In this document: piece after piece, positions 26,529 to 35,024 of the stretch | Numbering within the stretch: the first letter of the stretch is position 1 | Layout: each line of letters begins with the position of its first letter | DNA from: an uncultured Desulfobacterales bacterium | GTDB lineage: Bacteria > Desulfobacterota > Desulfobulbia > Desulfobulbales > Desulfocapsaceae | Assembly (NCBI GenBank): GCA_937915545.1 | Contig: CALGIJ010000038.1 | Location: 62,001 to 126,000 of the forward strand | Reading direction: 5' to 3' | DNA length: 64,000 bases | Notes under the pieces: generated by a model | The model's database searches: none | Seen by the model: the letters and a program-made list of their open reading frames with translations, nothing else | Told to the model about the DNA's origin: nothing | Program-made: the position numbers and the translations under genes

Positions 26529-27266
26529 ATGACCAACGAAGAAAAGATTCTCGCCCGCCTCGAGGAACTGAGCGAGGAACTGCGCCAGACCAGGCAACTC
26601 ATCCAACCCTGCGTGGAGTTGCAGCGGGATATGGAACCGCTCCTGCGCGACATACTGCACACCGCCAAGGCCAGGCCGGCGGGCCTCGACACGCGCCGTC
26701 CCGGCGAGGCCCTGGGCGACATACTCGGCCAGACCGTGGCCAGCGCCGATAGTATCAGCGAAGGGCTGCGCATGCTCAACCGCTTCGTCGAGTTCAAGAA
26801 GGACTTCGAGCCCTACTCCAAGGACATCTTCCACGAAACGGTCATCTTCCTCCAGGAGACCAGCAGAGGCTTCGAGCCGCAGGCGCTGAGCCGCCTGCTG
26901 CAGGAATTTGTCAGCAATATCGGCAATCTCGCCGATGCCTTGAAAATGCTCGGCTCGTTCATGGAGTTCAAACACGATGCCGCGACCCTGGCCAAACCGG
27001 CCTTCGACGAGGCCGTCGCCCGCCTCGAGGAGCTGAAACGCAAGGGGGTCTTCGCCGCCTTCGAGCAGGTCCTCGCCATCACCGAGCGGATCGGCACGCG
27101 GCTTGGCTCCGTCGACCTCGCCACGGCCCAGCCGGTACGCGGCGTGTTCGGGATGATGGCCGCCCTGCGGCGCCCCGAGGTGCAGGAGGGCCTGGGCGTG
27201 CTGGTGGAACTGGCGACGGTCATGGCCGCCCTCAAGGAGCCGCCCCGCGCCGCTCCTGCCGGGTGA
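26529..27266 (+). CDS. DUF1641 protein, partner of SQR
   Basis: 245 residues, almost wholly alpha-helical, starting 13 bases after the SQR-like gene with its own GAGGAGG site. The repeated pattern LGQTVASADSISEGLRMLNR, VSNIGNLADALKMLGSFMEF and the C-terminal ATAQPVRGVFGMMAALRRPE are typical of DUF1641. Proteins of this family are repeatedly encoded beside sulfide:quinone or formate-linked oxidoreductases, and may stabilise or dock them. The function is not established. Confidence 0.8.
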   Translation: MTNEEKILARLEELSEELRQTRQLIQPCVELQRDMEPLLRDILHTAKARPAGLDTRRPGEALGDILGQTVASADSISEGLRMLNRFVEFKKDFEPYSKDIFHETVIFLQETSRGFEPQALSRLLQEFVSNIGNLADALKMLGSFMEFKHDAATLAKPAFDEAVARLEELKRKGVFAAFEQVLAITERIGTRLGSVDLATAQPVRGVFGMMAALRRPEVQEGLGVLVELATVMAALKEPPRAAPAG

Positions 27267-27421
27267 CGAGGCAGGGCTCGCCGCTCTGCCGAACCCCGGC
27301 CGAACGTCCTCCCTCTGCCGCCATAACCTCCATTTCATCGAGACGGGCCGGGTGGTGTTTGCCTGGCGGCAGAGGCAAAAAAATCTTCCTCAGCACCCTG
27401 ATGCTCACCTTGCCAGGCCGC

Positions 27422-28537
27422 TCACCAGTCGATAGAGCGACGCACGGCGAGCAGCAGCCGCTCGATATCCCCCCGCCCGACGTCGCCGATGGTGCCGATG
27501 CGAAAGGTGTCATGATCGGAAACCTTGCCCGGGTAGATGACGAAGCCCTGCTCCTTGAGGCGCTCGTAGAAGAGCTTGAAGCTGTAGCCGGCACTGCTCG
27601 GGCTGTGGAAGGCGGTGATGATCGGCGACTGCAGGTGCTCCGGCAGCAGCGGCGAGAAGCCGAGCTCAACCATTCCTCGGACGAGGAGGCTGTGGTTCTC
27701 CCGATAGCGGCGGTGCCTGGCCGCCACGCCCCCTTCCTCCTCCAGTTCCACCAGGGCCTGGGCAAAGGCGCGCACCACGTGCGTCGGCGAGGTGAAGCGC
27801 CACTTTCCCTCGTGATGCTCCATGGTCTGCCATTGATCGTGCAGGTCGAGACTGAGCGACCTCGCCTGGCCGGCCGTCTCCGCCAGCACCTCCTCCCGGG
27901 CAAGCACGAAGCCGAAGCCGGGCACTCCCTGGATGCACTTGTTGGCACTGCTCACCAGGTAATCGGCGCCGATGGCCGCCATATCGAAGGGAATGCCGCC
28001 AAAGCTGCTCATGGCATCGACGAGATAGAGGCGGCCGGCCTTCTTGACCACCGTGCCGATGGCCTCCACCGGGTTGAGCATGCCGGTGGTCGTTTCGCAG
28101 TGGACCACGGCGACATGGCTGACAGCGCTGTCGGCGGCAAGGATGGCGGCCACCCCCTCGGGGTCCGGCGCGACCTGTTCCCCATACTCCTCGATTCGAC
28201 AGGGAATGCGGCAGCGGCTGGCAATGAGCGCCATGCGTCGTCCGTAGGCGCCATTGGCCAGTACCAGGAGCTTGCCTGACTCGGACATCATGGTGGTGAT
28301 CGCCGCCTCGACGGCGAAGGTGCCGCTGCCCTGGATGAGCACCGCGGTGTAGCCGGGCGCGGCGGTGGCCAGGGTCGTCAATCGCCTGCGGATGCCCTGG
28401 ACGATGTCGTTGTAGTCCCTGTCCCAGGTGCACCAGTCTTGCAGCATGGCCGCCTTGACGCTCTTGGTTGTAGACAGCGGGCCAGGGGTGAGCAGCACAT
28501 AGTGGTTATCCGGCAGGATATCGAGCAATGGGTTCAT
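27422..28537 (-). CDS. phnW: 2-aminoethylphosphonate-pyruvate transaminase
   Basis: 371 residues, the usual PhnW length. The N terminus has the family stretch YVLLTPGPLSTTKSVKAAML. GSGTFAVEAA is the cofactor-phosphate region, VDAMSSFGG the PLP-aspartate region and SSANKCIQGVPGF holds the Schiff-base lysine. It converts 2-aminoethylphosphonate plus pyruvate into phosphonoacetaldehyde plus alanine. It is the last gene of the phn operon, 12 bases after pbfA. Confidence 0.93.
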   Translation of the reverse strand: MNPLLDILPDNHYVLLTPGPLSTTKSVKAAMLQDWCTWDRDYNDIVQGIRRRLTTLATAAPGYTAVLIQGSGTFAVEAAITTMMSESGKLLVLANGAYGRRMALIASRCRIPCRIEEYGEQVAPDPEGVAAILAADSAVSHVAVVHCETTTGMLNPVEAIGTVVKKAGRLYLVDAMSSFGGIPFDMAAIGADYLVSSANKCIQGVPGFGFVLAREEVLAETAGQARSLSLDLHDQWQTMEHHEGKWRFTSPTHVVRAFAQALVELEEEGGVAARHRRYRENHSLLVRGMVELGFSPLLPEHLQSPIITAFHSPSSAGYSFKLFYERLKEQGFVIYPGKVSDHDTFRIGTIGDVGRGDIERLLLAVRRSIDW

Positions 28538-28549
28538 GGCACTCTCTCT

Positions 28550-29929
28550 TCAAGGTGTTGGCTGGTTGGTCAAGGCCAGGGCGAGGATACCGAGGGCCCG
28601 GTCCAGTTCGCTCTCGCCAATGGTCAGCGGCGGGGTCAGGGTAAGGACACCGCCATGGGAGACCTTGAAGCTGAGGCCGGCGGCGAGACAATGATAGAGA
28701 ACGCGGTCGGCGAGGTCGACGGCCGGCTCCTTGCCGGCCCGGTCGACTACCAGGTCGGCGGCGAAGAGCAGCCCGCGCCCGCGGACATCACCGATGCGGG
28801 GCTCCCCTTCCGCCAGTCGCCGCAGAAAGGTCAGCGCATGCTCGCCCAGCACCTTGGCCCGGGTGCACAGCCCTTCGTCGAGTATGACCTCGACAGTCGC
28901 CAGGGCGGCGGCGCAGGCCACCGGGCTCTTTTCATGGGTGTAGTGGCCGAGGGCGCGATCCGGGGCGATGTCGAGACCGCCGCGGGCGAGGATCGCCGCC
29001 AGGGGGAAGATGCCGCCGCCAAGGCCCTTGCCGAGCACGAGAATATCCGGCTCGACCCCTTCCTGCTGACAGGCGAACATGGTCCCGGTGCGCCCCAGGC
29101 AGACGGCGGTCTCATCGAAGATGAGCAGGGTCCCGTGGCGGTCGCAGGCCCGCCTGACCCGCATCCAGTAGCCGGGTGGGGCGGCGGTGACGCTGGTGCA
29201 GCGCAGCGGCTCGGCGACCACCGCGGCGACATCGCCCTCCTGCTCGAGAGCGTATTCGAGATAGCGCGCGCAACGGCCATCGCAGTCATCGCAGCTGCCC
29301 CCGGGATTCCACAGGCAGCGGTAGGGGTCGGCGGGCGGAACGTGCTCGGTGCCCGGCAGGAGCGGCCCGATATTCTGGCGGAAGAGGGCCTCGCCGCCCA
29401 GCGAGATGGCATCGAGCGAGGCCCCGTGGAAGGCCCCCCACATGGAGAGAGTCTTGAAGCGGCCGGTGGCCATGCGCGCCAGCTTGAGGGCCATGCCGAC
29501 GGCACCGGTACCCCCTGGGCAGAGGAGGATCTTCGTCCCCGCCATGGGGGAGAGGGCGGCGAGGCGCTCCCCCAGCTCTATCGCCGGGCGATTGGTGTAG
29601 CGACGCGGGCAGAAGGGCAGGCGCTGCAATTGCTCGACCACCGCCTCCACCACCCGCGGGTGGCCGTAGCCGACCTGATGGGCGCTGTTGCCATGAAAAT
29701 CGAGAAATGTTCGCCCCTCGAGGTCGGTCAGGGAAGAACCGGCGGCCCCGGCCAGTACGTCGATGCAGGGGGTCGACAGGCTCTGGCGGAGAAAAACGCC
29801 TTCGTCGCGATCAAGCAGCATGCGGGTGGCCATATCGAGATGCCGCTCCTGCCACTGCCGGCGACCGGGGCTCTGGTTGCTCTCCCCCTCGCTGGGGCAT
29901 GGCGGGCGGGGTGGAGGTTGCGCGGTCAT
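28550..29929 (-). CDS. pbfA: PbfA-like (R)-1-hydroxy-2-aminoethylphosphonate ammonia-lyase
   Basis: 459 residues of the class-III PLP aminotransferase fold: FLDFHGNSAHQVGYGHPRVV, LCPGGTGAVGMALKLAR, FDETAVCLGRTG and the PLP lysine in LGKGLGGGIFPLAA. A class-III enzyme lying between phnW and phnX in aminoethylphosphonate operons is the setting of PbfA. PbfA eliminates ammonia from (R)-1-hydroxy-2-aminoethylphosphonate to give phosphonoacetaldehyde, widening the substrates that PhnX can use. The start at 29929 overlaps the phnX stop (ATGA). A Cys-rich insert (CDDCDGRCARY) is noteworthy. The reaction is inferred from context and family. Confidence 0.75.
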   Translation of the reverse strand: MTAQPPPRPPCPSEGESNQSPGRRQWQERHLDMATRMLLDRDEGVFLRQSLSTPCIDVLAGAAGSSLTDLEGRTFLDFHGNSAHQVGYGHPRVVEAVVEQLQRLPFCPRRYTNRPAIELGERLAALSPMAGTKILLCPGGTGAVGMALKLARMATGRFKTLSMWGAFHGASLDAISLGGEALFRQNIGPLLPGTEHVPPADPYRCLWNPGGSCDDCDGRCARYLEYALEQEGDVAAVVAEPLRCTSVTAAPPGYWMRVRRACDRHGTLLIFDETAVCLGRTGTMFACQQEGVEPDILVLGKGLGGGIFPLAAILARGGLDIAPDRALGHYTHEKSPVACAAALATVEVILDEGLCTRAKVLGEHALTFLRRLAEGEPRIGDVRGRGLLFAADLVVDRAGKEPAVDLADRVLYHCLAAGLSFKVSHGGVLTLTPPLTIGESELDRALGILALALTNQPTP

Positions 29930-30771
29930 CGCCACGAGTCCTCCGGCCGCGTCCCGGCCTGCAGGCGCCGCTCGATGTCGTCGAGGATGGGCAGACAGTC
30001 CCAGATGCCGGCGGCGACATAGTGCACCCCATGGCGACGGTAAAGCTCCTCGATCCCCGCGATGCGCGCGCGCAATTCGCTCGGCGCCAGGGCCTCGCTC
30101 TCCCTCCTGGTCAGGCCCAGCTCGTTGCCGCAGCGGGTCAGGCCGATGGTCCACATCCCGGCGTTCCGGCCCTCCTCGATGTCGCTCACCGTATCGCCGA
30201 TCTTGACCATCGCCGACAGTGGGTAGACCTGCAGCCGCAGGGCGTTTTCGTAGCACATATAGGGGTGGGGGCGGCCGGCCGGCACGTCCGAGGAACAGAC
30301 CACCGCATCGGGGCGGTAGCCCTGGGCGGCGGCCCGGGGCACCACCACCTCCATCATTTTCGCCGTATAGCCGGTGCTCGAACCGATCCTGATGCCCCGC
30401 TCGCGCATTGCCGCGACGAACTCGAGCAGCCCGTCGATGAGGCCGCAGTGGCTGGCGATCGCCTCGATCATCAGGGGTTCGGTGGCGGCGTAGACGAGGT
30501 CGACGTCGCCCTCGCCGACCTCGCGGCCTTGGCGCTCACGCCACTGGGAGGCGAGCTCCGGCAGGCCGAGCATGGCGCGGATGTGATCCTTCTTCTCCAG
30601 CCCCATATAGCGGCGGGCCTGCGCCACACTGGCGGTAACGCCGAAGCGGGCGAAGGCCTCGAGAAACACCGCAGCCGGGCCGACACAGCCATAATCGATG
30701 GCGGTACCGGCCCAGTCAAGGATAACGGCCCGCACTGCGGGGGCCGTGGCTTCGGCACGATTGTCATTCAT
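29926..30771 (-). CDS. phnX: phosphonoacetaldehyde hydrolase
   Basis: 281 residues of the HAD superfamily. The nucleophile motif is VILDWAGTAIDYG, with the Schiff-base lysine of phosphonatases in YMGLEKKDHIRAML. GSSTGYTAKMMEVVV and KIGDTVSDIEEG are the later HAD motifs. It cleaves the C-P bond of phosphonoacetaldehyde to acetaldehyde and phosphate. It is translationally coupled to pbfA through a 4-base overlap and follows the permease gene after 21 bases. Confidence 0.94.
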   Translation of the reverse strand: MNDNRAEATAPAVRAVILDWAGTAIDYGCVGPAAVFLEAFARFGVTASVAQARRYMGLEKKDHIRAMLGLPELASQWRERQGREVGEGDVDLVYAATEPLMIEAIASHCGLIDGLLEFVAAMRERGIRIGSSTGYTAKMMEVVVPRAAAQGYRPDAVVCSSDVPAGRPHPYMCYENALRLQVYPLSAMVKIGDTVSDIEEGRNAGMWTIGLTRCGNELGLTRRESEALAPSELRARIAGIEELYRRHGVHYVAAGIWDCLPILDDIERRLQAGTRPEDSWR

Positions 30772-30792
30772 TGTGATACTCTCCTCTGTGGG

Positions 30793-32571
30793 TTAACGGG
30801 TAAGCCAGGCCTGACTGCGCCTGCGGATGCCGGAGGTCGATGCGCCGTACATGAGGCGGATGAGGATGTTGGCGGCGACGATGAGCATCGACATGGCGCA
30901 GGCGTTGGCGGTATCGCCGGCATCGTCCATATTGGCCACCGCCACCGATGCAAGCGGCAGGTCGGCCGAATAGAGAAAGATGACCGCCGATACGGTGGCC
31001 ATGGAGTTGACGAAGTAATACATGCCGATCTCGAGGATCGCCGGCAGGCAGACCGGCACGGTCACCCGCACCAAGGTCTTGGTGAAGGGGACGCCCATCG
31101 AGGCGGAGACGGTCTCGAACTCCCGGTCCATCTGCTTGAGGGCGGTGGTGGCGGTGAGAAAGCTCACCGAAAAGAAGTGCACGATATTGCATAGCACGAG
31201 GATGGCCATGGTCGCATAGAGCCAGTTGAAGGGATTGGCGACGAAGACCCCGGCGATGTCCCAGCCCCGCGCGTTGAAAAAGAAGATATAGGCCAGGCCG
31301 ATGACCATTCCCGGCAGGGCCAGCGGAGCGAGGGAGAGGAAATAGGCGAGCTGGCGCAGGCCATGGAGCTGCCTGGTCTTTTCGATGAGATAGGCGGCGA
31401 GGAAAGTGATCGCCGTACCCCACAAGGCGGAGTGGGCGCTCATGCGCAGGCTGTTCCAGAAGGCGCCGTAGCCGCCCCCGCCGGTACCGGAAAAATGGTA
31501 ATGCCACAGACCGAGTTCGAGCTGATAGGGCCATACCTTGACCAGTGAAGCGAAGAGGGCGGTGAGGTAGAAGATGCCGATCACCCCACCGATAAGCCAG
31601 CAATAGGCGAGGAAGAAGGCGTCGCGACGGGGGTTGGGCCGAGGTACCAACGGCACCGATCTGGCGGCGAAGGCCGCCACCTGACGGCGCTGCACGAGCC
31701 GGTCGGCGATGAAGGCAAGCAGTGCCGGAATGAGCAGGACGACGCTGACCACCGCCCCCATGCTGAAGTTCTGCTGGCCGATGACCTGCTTGTAGATATC
31801 GGTGGCCAGTACCGAGTAGTTGCCGCCAATCACCTTTGGTGCGCCGAAATCGGTGAATGACAGGATGAAGCAGACGAAGACGGCGCTCATCAGACCGAAG
31901 CGGACCCCGGGCAGGGTGACGGTGAAGAAGATGCGCAAGGGTGAGGCGCCGAGGGACTGGGCGGCCTCGTAGAGGCGGGCATCGGTCATTTTCAGGGCGA
32001 TGACGAGAATCAGCACCGCCTGGGGAAAGGCGTAGAGGGTCTCGGCGATAACGATGCCCACCGGCCCATAGATGCCGATATCAACCCCCGGCAACAGGCC
32101 GAACATCCCGGTGGTCACCAGCCCCTTGCGGCCGAAGAGGTAGATCAGGGCGATGCCGTTGAGCAGGGTCGGCGCGAAGAGCGGCATCATGGCGATGCCC
32201 TTGAGCAGTCCCCGGCCGAAGAGGGTGGTCCTGGCCAGGGCATAGGCATAGCCGAAGCCCAGTCCCACCGACAGCAGAGTGGTGAGCACCGCTACCACCA
32301 GGCTGTTGCGCAACGAGACGAAGAGGTTGGGGCTGTTGAAGTATTTGGCGTAGTGAGCCAGCCCGACGAAGCCCCCCTGGTCGTCGGCGAGGCTCTTGAC
32401 CAGCAGCTGCAGCACCGGCAGCACGAGAACCACCACCAGCCACAGGCAGAGGGCGACGATGAGCAGGCGTTTTACCCAACGCTCGCCATCGACCCTGGCC
32501 CAGAAGCCGCCGTGCGCGTTTGCCGCGGCAGGGGCCGTCGACGCCTCCGTGGCCAACCCACCCTCAGGCAT
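30793..32571 (-). CDS. phnU: 2-aminoethylphosphonate ABC transporter, fused permease
   Basis: 592 residues with about twelve membrane helices: two binding-protein-dependent permease domains in one chain (about 20-300 and 340-590). Each has an EAA-type loop (YEAAQSLGASPLRIFFTVTL and FETVSASMGVPFTKTLVRVT). This two-in-one permease is the pattern of the PhnSTU-type aminoethylphosphonate importers. The start ATG 32571 lies within the end of phnT (8-base overlap). An in-frame extension further upstream is only the other frame of phnT and is not used. Confidence 0.85.
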   Translation of the reverse strand: MPEGGLATEASTAPAAANAHGGFWARVDGERWVKRLLIVALCLWLVVVLVLPVLQLLVKSLADDQGGFVGLAHYAKYFNSPNLFVSLRNSLVVAVLTTLLSVGLGFGYAYALARTTLFGRGLLKGIAMMPLFAPTLLNGIALIYLFGRKGLVTTGMFGLLPGVDIGIYGPVGIVIAETLYAFPQAVLILVIALKMTDARLYEAAQSLGASPLRIFFTVTLPGVRFGLMSAVFVCFILSFTDFGAPKVIGGNYSVLATDIYKQVIGQQNFSMGAVVSVVLLIPALLAFIADRLVQRRQVAAFAARSVPLVPRPNPRRDAFFLAYCWLIGGVIGIFYLTALFASLVKVWPYQLELGLWHYHFSGTGGGGYGAFWNSLRMSAHSALWGTAITFLAAYLIEKTRQLHGLRQLAYFLSLAPLALPGMVIGLAYIFFFNARGWDIAGVFVANPFNWLYATMAILVLCNIVHFFSVSFLTATTALKQMDREFETVSASMGVPFTKTLVRVTVPVCLPAILEIGMYYFVNSMATVSAVIFLYSADLPLASVAVANMDDAGDTANACAMSMLIVAANILIRLMYGASTSGIRRRSQAWLTR

Positions 32572-33673
32572 GCGCCTCCCCGGCGCCGTAGACGCGCAGC
32601 CGATTGAGGGGGAGCTGTACCGGGAGGTCCATCTCCGGGCAGATCTGCAGGCGGCGCACCTTTTCCGCGGCGACGTCGGCATCGAGCCTCAGCCCGCTGC
32701 GCTCGCCGCCATGGACGATGAGACTGAGGCGGAACTGGGCGCCCCGGTATTCCATGGCCGAGACCGTCGTTGGGACGATGTTCGCCGAGTCGTGCTCCCT
32801 CCCGATGAGGACGTCCTCGGGGCGAATGGCGATGGTCACCCTGCTGCCCGGCGGCAGCAGGGCCGAACCGTTTTCCGTACCCACCCGGACGTGATGACCG
32901 TTGAGACCGTAGACGCCGTCCTGCACCTTGACCGCATCGGGGATGAAGTTCATCGCCCCGATGAACGAGGCGACGAAGGGGGTTGCCGGGCGGTCGTAGA
33001 CGTCATGGGGGGTGCCATCCTGAACGAGGCGCCCCTTCTCGATGACGAGGATGCGGTCGGCCATGGTCAGCGCCTCCTCCTGGTCATGGGTGACCATTAC
33101 CGTGGTGATGCCCAGCCTCTTCTGCAGCTGGCGGATTTCGCCGCGCAGCAGCAGGCGTACTTTGGCATCGAGGGCGGAGAGCGGCTCGTCGAGGAGCAGC
33201 AGGCCGGGCGACACCGCCAGGGAGCGGGCCAGAGCCACCCGCTGCTGCTGCCCGCCGGAGAGCTGGGCGGGGTACTTGCGCCCCATGCCGCGCATGCCGA
33301 CCAGGTCGAGGAGCTCATCGACCCGCGCGTCGATCTCCTCTCGGCTCGCCCCCCTGCTCTTCAGACCGTAGGCGATGTTGTTGCGGGCCGAGAGGTTGGG
33401 AAAAAGGGCGTAGGACTGGAAGACGATGCCGACGTTGCGCTTTGACACCGGCGCCCCCGAAACATCGCGGCCATCGATGATTACCCGCCCCTCGCTGTGC
33501 GATTCCAGCCCGGCGATGAGGCGCAAGAGGGTGGTCTTGCCGCAGCCGCTCGGCCCGAGGATGGAAAGGAACTCGCCACGGCGGGCGCAAAAGGAGACGT
33601 CGCGCAGGGCGGCGAACGTACCGTAACTCTTGCCGACCTTTTCGACGACAAGAGAGGTGTCGGAGGTAGTCAT
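32564..33673 (-). CDS. phnT: 2-aminoethylphosphonate ABC transporter, ATP-binding subunit
   Basis: 369 residues. Walker A is LGPSGCGKTTLL, the signature LSGGQQQRVALARSLA and Walker B LLLLDEPLSALDAK. The C-terminal TOBE-type domain includes VTIAIRPEDVLIGRE. It energises import of aminoethylphosphonate with the fused permease. It lies 55 bases downstream of the binding-protein gene. A GC-rich inverted repeat in that gap (about 33690-33720) could lower transport-ATPase expression relative to the binding protein. Confidence 0.87.
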   Translation of the reverse strand: MTTSDTSLVVEKVGKSYGTFAALRDVSFCARRGEFLSILGPSGCGKTTLLRLIAGLESHSEGRVIIDGRDVSGAPVSKRNVGIVFQSYALFPNLSARNNIAYGLKSRGASREEIDARVDELLDLVGMRGMGRKYPAQLSGGQQQRVALARSLAVSPGLLLLDEPLSALDAKVRLLLRGEIRQLQKRLGITTVMVTHDQEEALTMADRILVIEKGRLVQDGTPHDVYDRPATPFVASFIGAMNFIPDAVKVQDGVYGLNGHHVRVGTENGSALLPPGSRVTIAIRPEDVLIGREHDSANIVPTTVSAMEYRGAQFRLSLIVHGGERSGLRLDADVAAEKVRRLQICPEMDLPVQLPLNRLRVYGAGEAHA

Positions 33674-33728
33674 GGGCCTTCCCCTTGAGTTGGGGGGACG
33701 GGCGGCATCGTCCGCCCCCCGGTGTACA

Positions 33729-34760
33729 TCACTTCTTGGCTTCGCTCTTGCCGTCGTAGCGTCTGCTCCACTCGTCGAGAATGCGGGCGCGGTTGGAGGC
33801 CGCCCAGGAGAAGTCGTTCTTGATCAGCTGTTTCTCCGGCTCGGCCGGATAGCCCTCGGGGACTGGGGCGCCGGTGGCGTAGGCGGTCACCGGGTAGACT
33901 TTGGCGTAGGCGGCCATCACCTCGGCACCGATCGCCCAGTCGAGGAAGGTCTTGGCCGACTCCTTGACCTTGGCTTTCTTGATCAGAGCATTGGCTTCCA
34001 CATCCCAGCCGGAGCCCTCGCTCGGGAAGACCGTGACCACCGGTTCCCCCTTCTTCTTCTGCATGAACCCGCGATAGGCGAAGGAGATGCCGATTTCGGT
34101 CTCGCCGGCCCCTGCCATCTTGCAGGGTTTGGAACCGGAATGGGTATAGCTCGACATATTGCCATGAAGCTTGTCGAGATAGGCCCAACCCTTCTCCTCG
34201 CCCATCAGCTGGAGGATGGCCGAGACGGTGAGGTAGCCGGTCCCGGAGGAGGCCGGGTTGGGCATCACCAGGTGGCCTTTGTAGACCGGGTTTACGAGGT
34301 CGGCGTAGCTCTTCGGCACCGGCAGCTTCTTGGCCTCCATCTCGACGGTATTGACGCAGAAGCCGGTCTCCCAGGCCTTGATGCCCACCCAATGCGGCAC
34401 CGCGTTGCCGTCACGCATGAAGGGACGAACCTTGTCAAGGCCCTTTGGCGCATAGGGCTCGATCATCCCCGCCTGGTCGAAGAGCATCAGCGAGGTGGCG
34501 GCGGTGCCCCAGACGACATCCGCCTGGGGATTGTCTTTTTCGGCCAGGAGCTTGGCGGTGATAATGCCGGTGGAGTCCCTGACGATCTTGACCTCGATAC
34601 CGGCATGGCTCTTCTTGAACAGCTCCATGTATCCGGGAATCTCGTCATCTTCGAGGGCGGTGTAGACCAGCAGTTCTTCTGCCCGGACGGGAAACGCCGC
34701 CAGCAGCAGCAGTGGAGTGAGCATCAGCTTCCTGGTGGTTCGCAGCCATCTTCGCGTCAT
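33729..34760 (-). CDS. phnS: 2-aminoethylphosphonate-binding periplasmic protein
   Basis: 343 residues. A signal peptide (KLMLTPLLLLAAFPVRAEE) is followed by a family-1 iron/phosphonate-type solute-binding protein: LLVYTALEDDEIPGYMELF, RDSTGIITAKLLAEK and MPNPASSGTGYLTVSAI. Its place ahead of phnT-phnU-phnX-pbfA-phnW gives the substrate. It is the first gene of the operon, with a leader and promoter region of about 260 bases shared with a divergent kinase gene. Confidence 0.88.
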   Translation of the reverse strand: MTRRWLRTTRKLMLTPLLLLAAFPVRAEELLVYTALEDDEIPGYMELFKKSHAGIEVKIVRDSTGIITAKLLAEKDNPQADVVWGTAATSLMLFDQAGMIEPYAPKGLDKVRPFMRDGNAVPHWVGIKAWETGFCVNTVEMEAKKLPVPKSYADLVNPVYKGHLVMPNPASSGTGYLTVSAILQLMGEEKGWAYLDKLHGNMSSYTHSGSKPCKMAGAGETEIGISFAYRGFMQKKKGEPVVTVFPSEGSGWDVEANALIKKAKVKESAKTFLDWAIGAEVMAAYAKVYPVTAYATGAPVPEGYPAEPEKQLIKNDFSWAASNRARILDEWSRRYDGKSEAKK

Positions 34761-34871
34761 CGGTGTTCTCCTTTGGTGGGATGTGGTGAGGAAAAAAAGT
34801 TACGCTCGGTCGAGGGAGCAAAACTCCCCCGGCAATCGGACTCTCCATTCTTATTCGTGGAACATTTGGGC

Positions 34872-34902
34872 AGTGTTAGAAAATGATCATGCGACCATTA
34901 CC
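34872..34902 (-). promoter_or_regulatory. candidate Pho box upstream of phn operon
   Basis: Read on the minus strand, TAAT (34900-34897), TGAT (34889-34886) and TAAC (34878-34875) follow each other at exactly 11-base intervals. The last is embedded in TTCTAACACT, a 10-mer identical to the first repeat upstream of phoU. It lies about 115 bases before phnS, with no other regulator in the operon. Inference. Confidence 0.42.
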
Positions 34903-35024
34903 GTCACGGCCGGCAAGGCTTCCTCTCGCATGGCGCGCTGTCTTTCCTGCGGCCATTGCCTTTTCGGCGGATATCGGTATCATGGAGGAAGGGTGATCAA
35001 GGGGGGATTCGGTCTGGAGAAACG

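Noticed and set aside
24986..26797. 603-codon open frame antisense to SQR and DUF1641
   Set aside because: Same antisense artefact; only its last 35 codons, with a good Shine-Dalgarno, were kept as a weak candidate.
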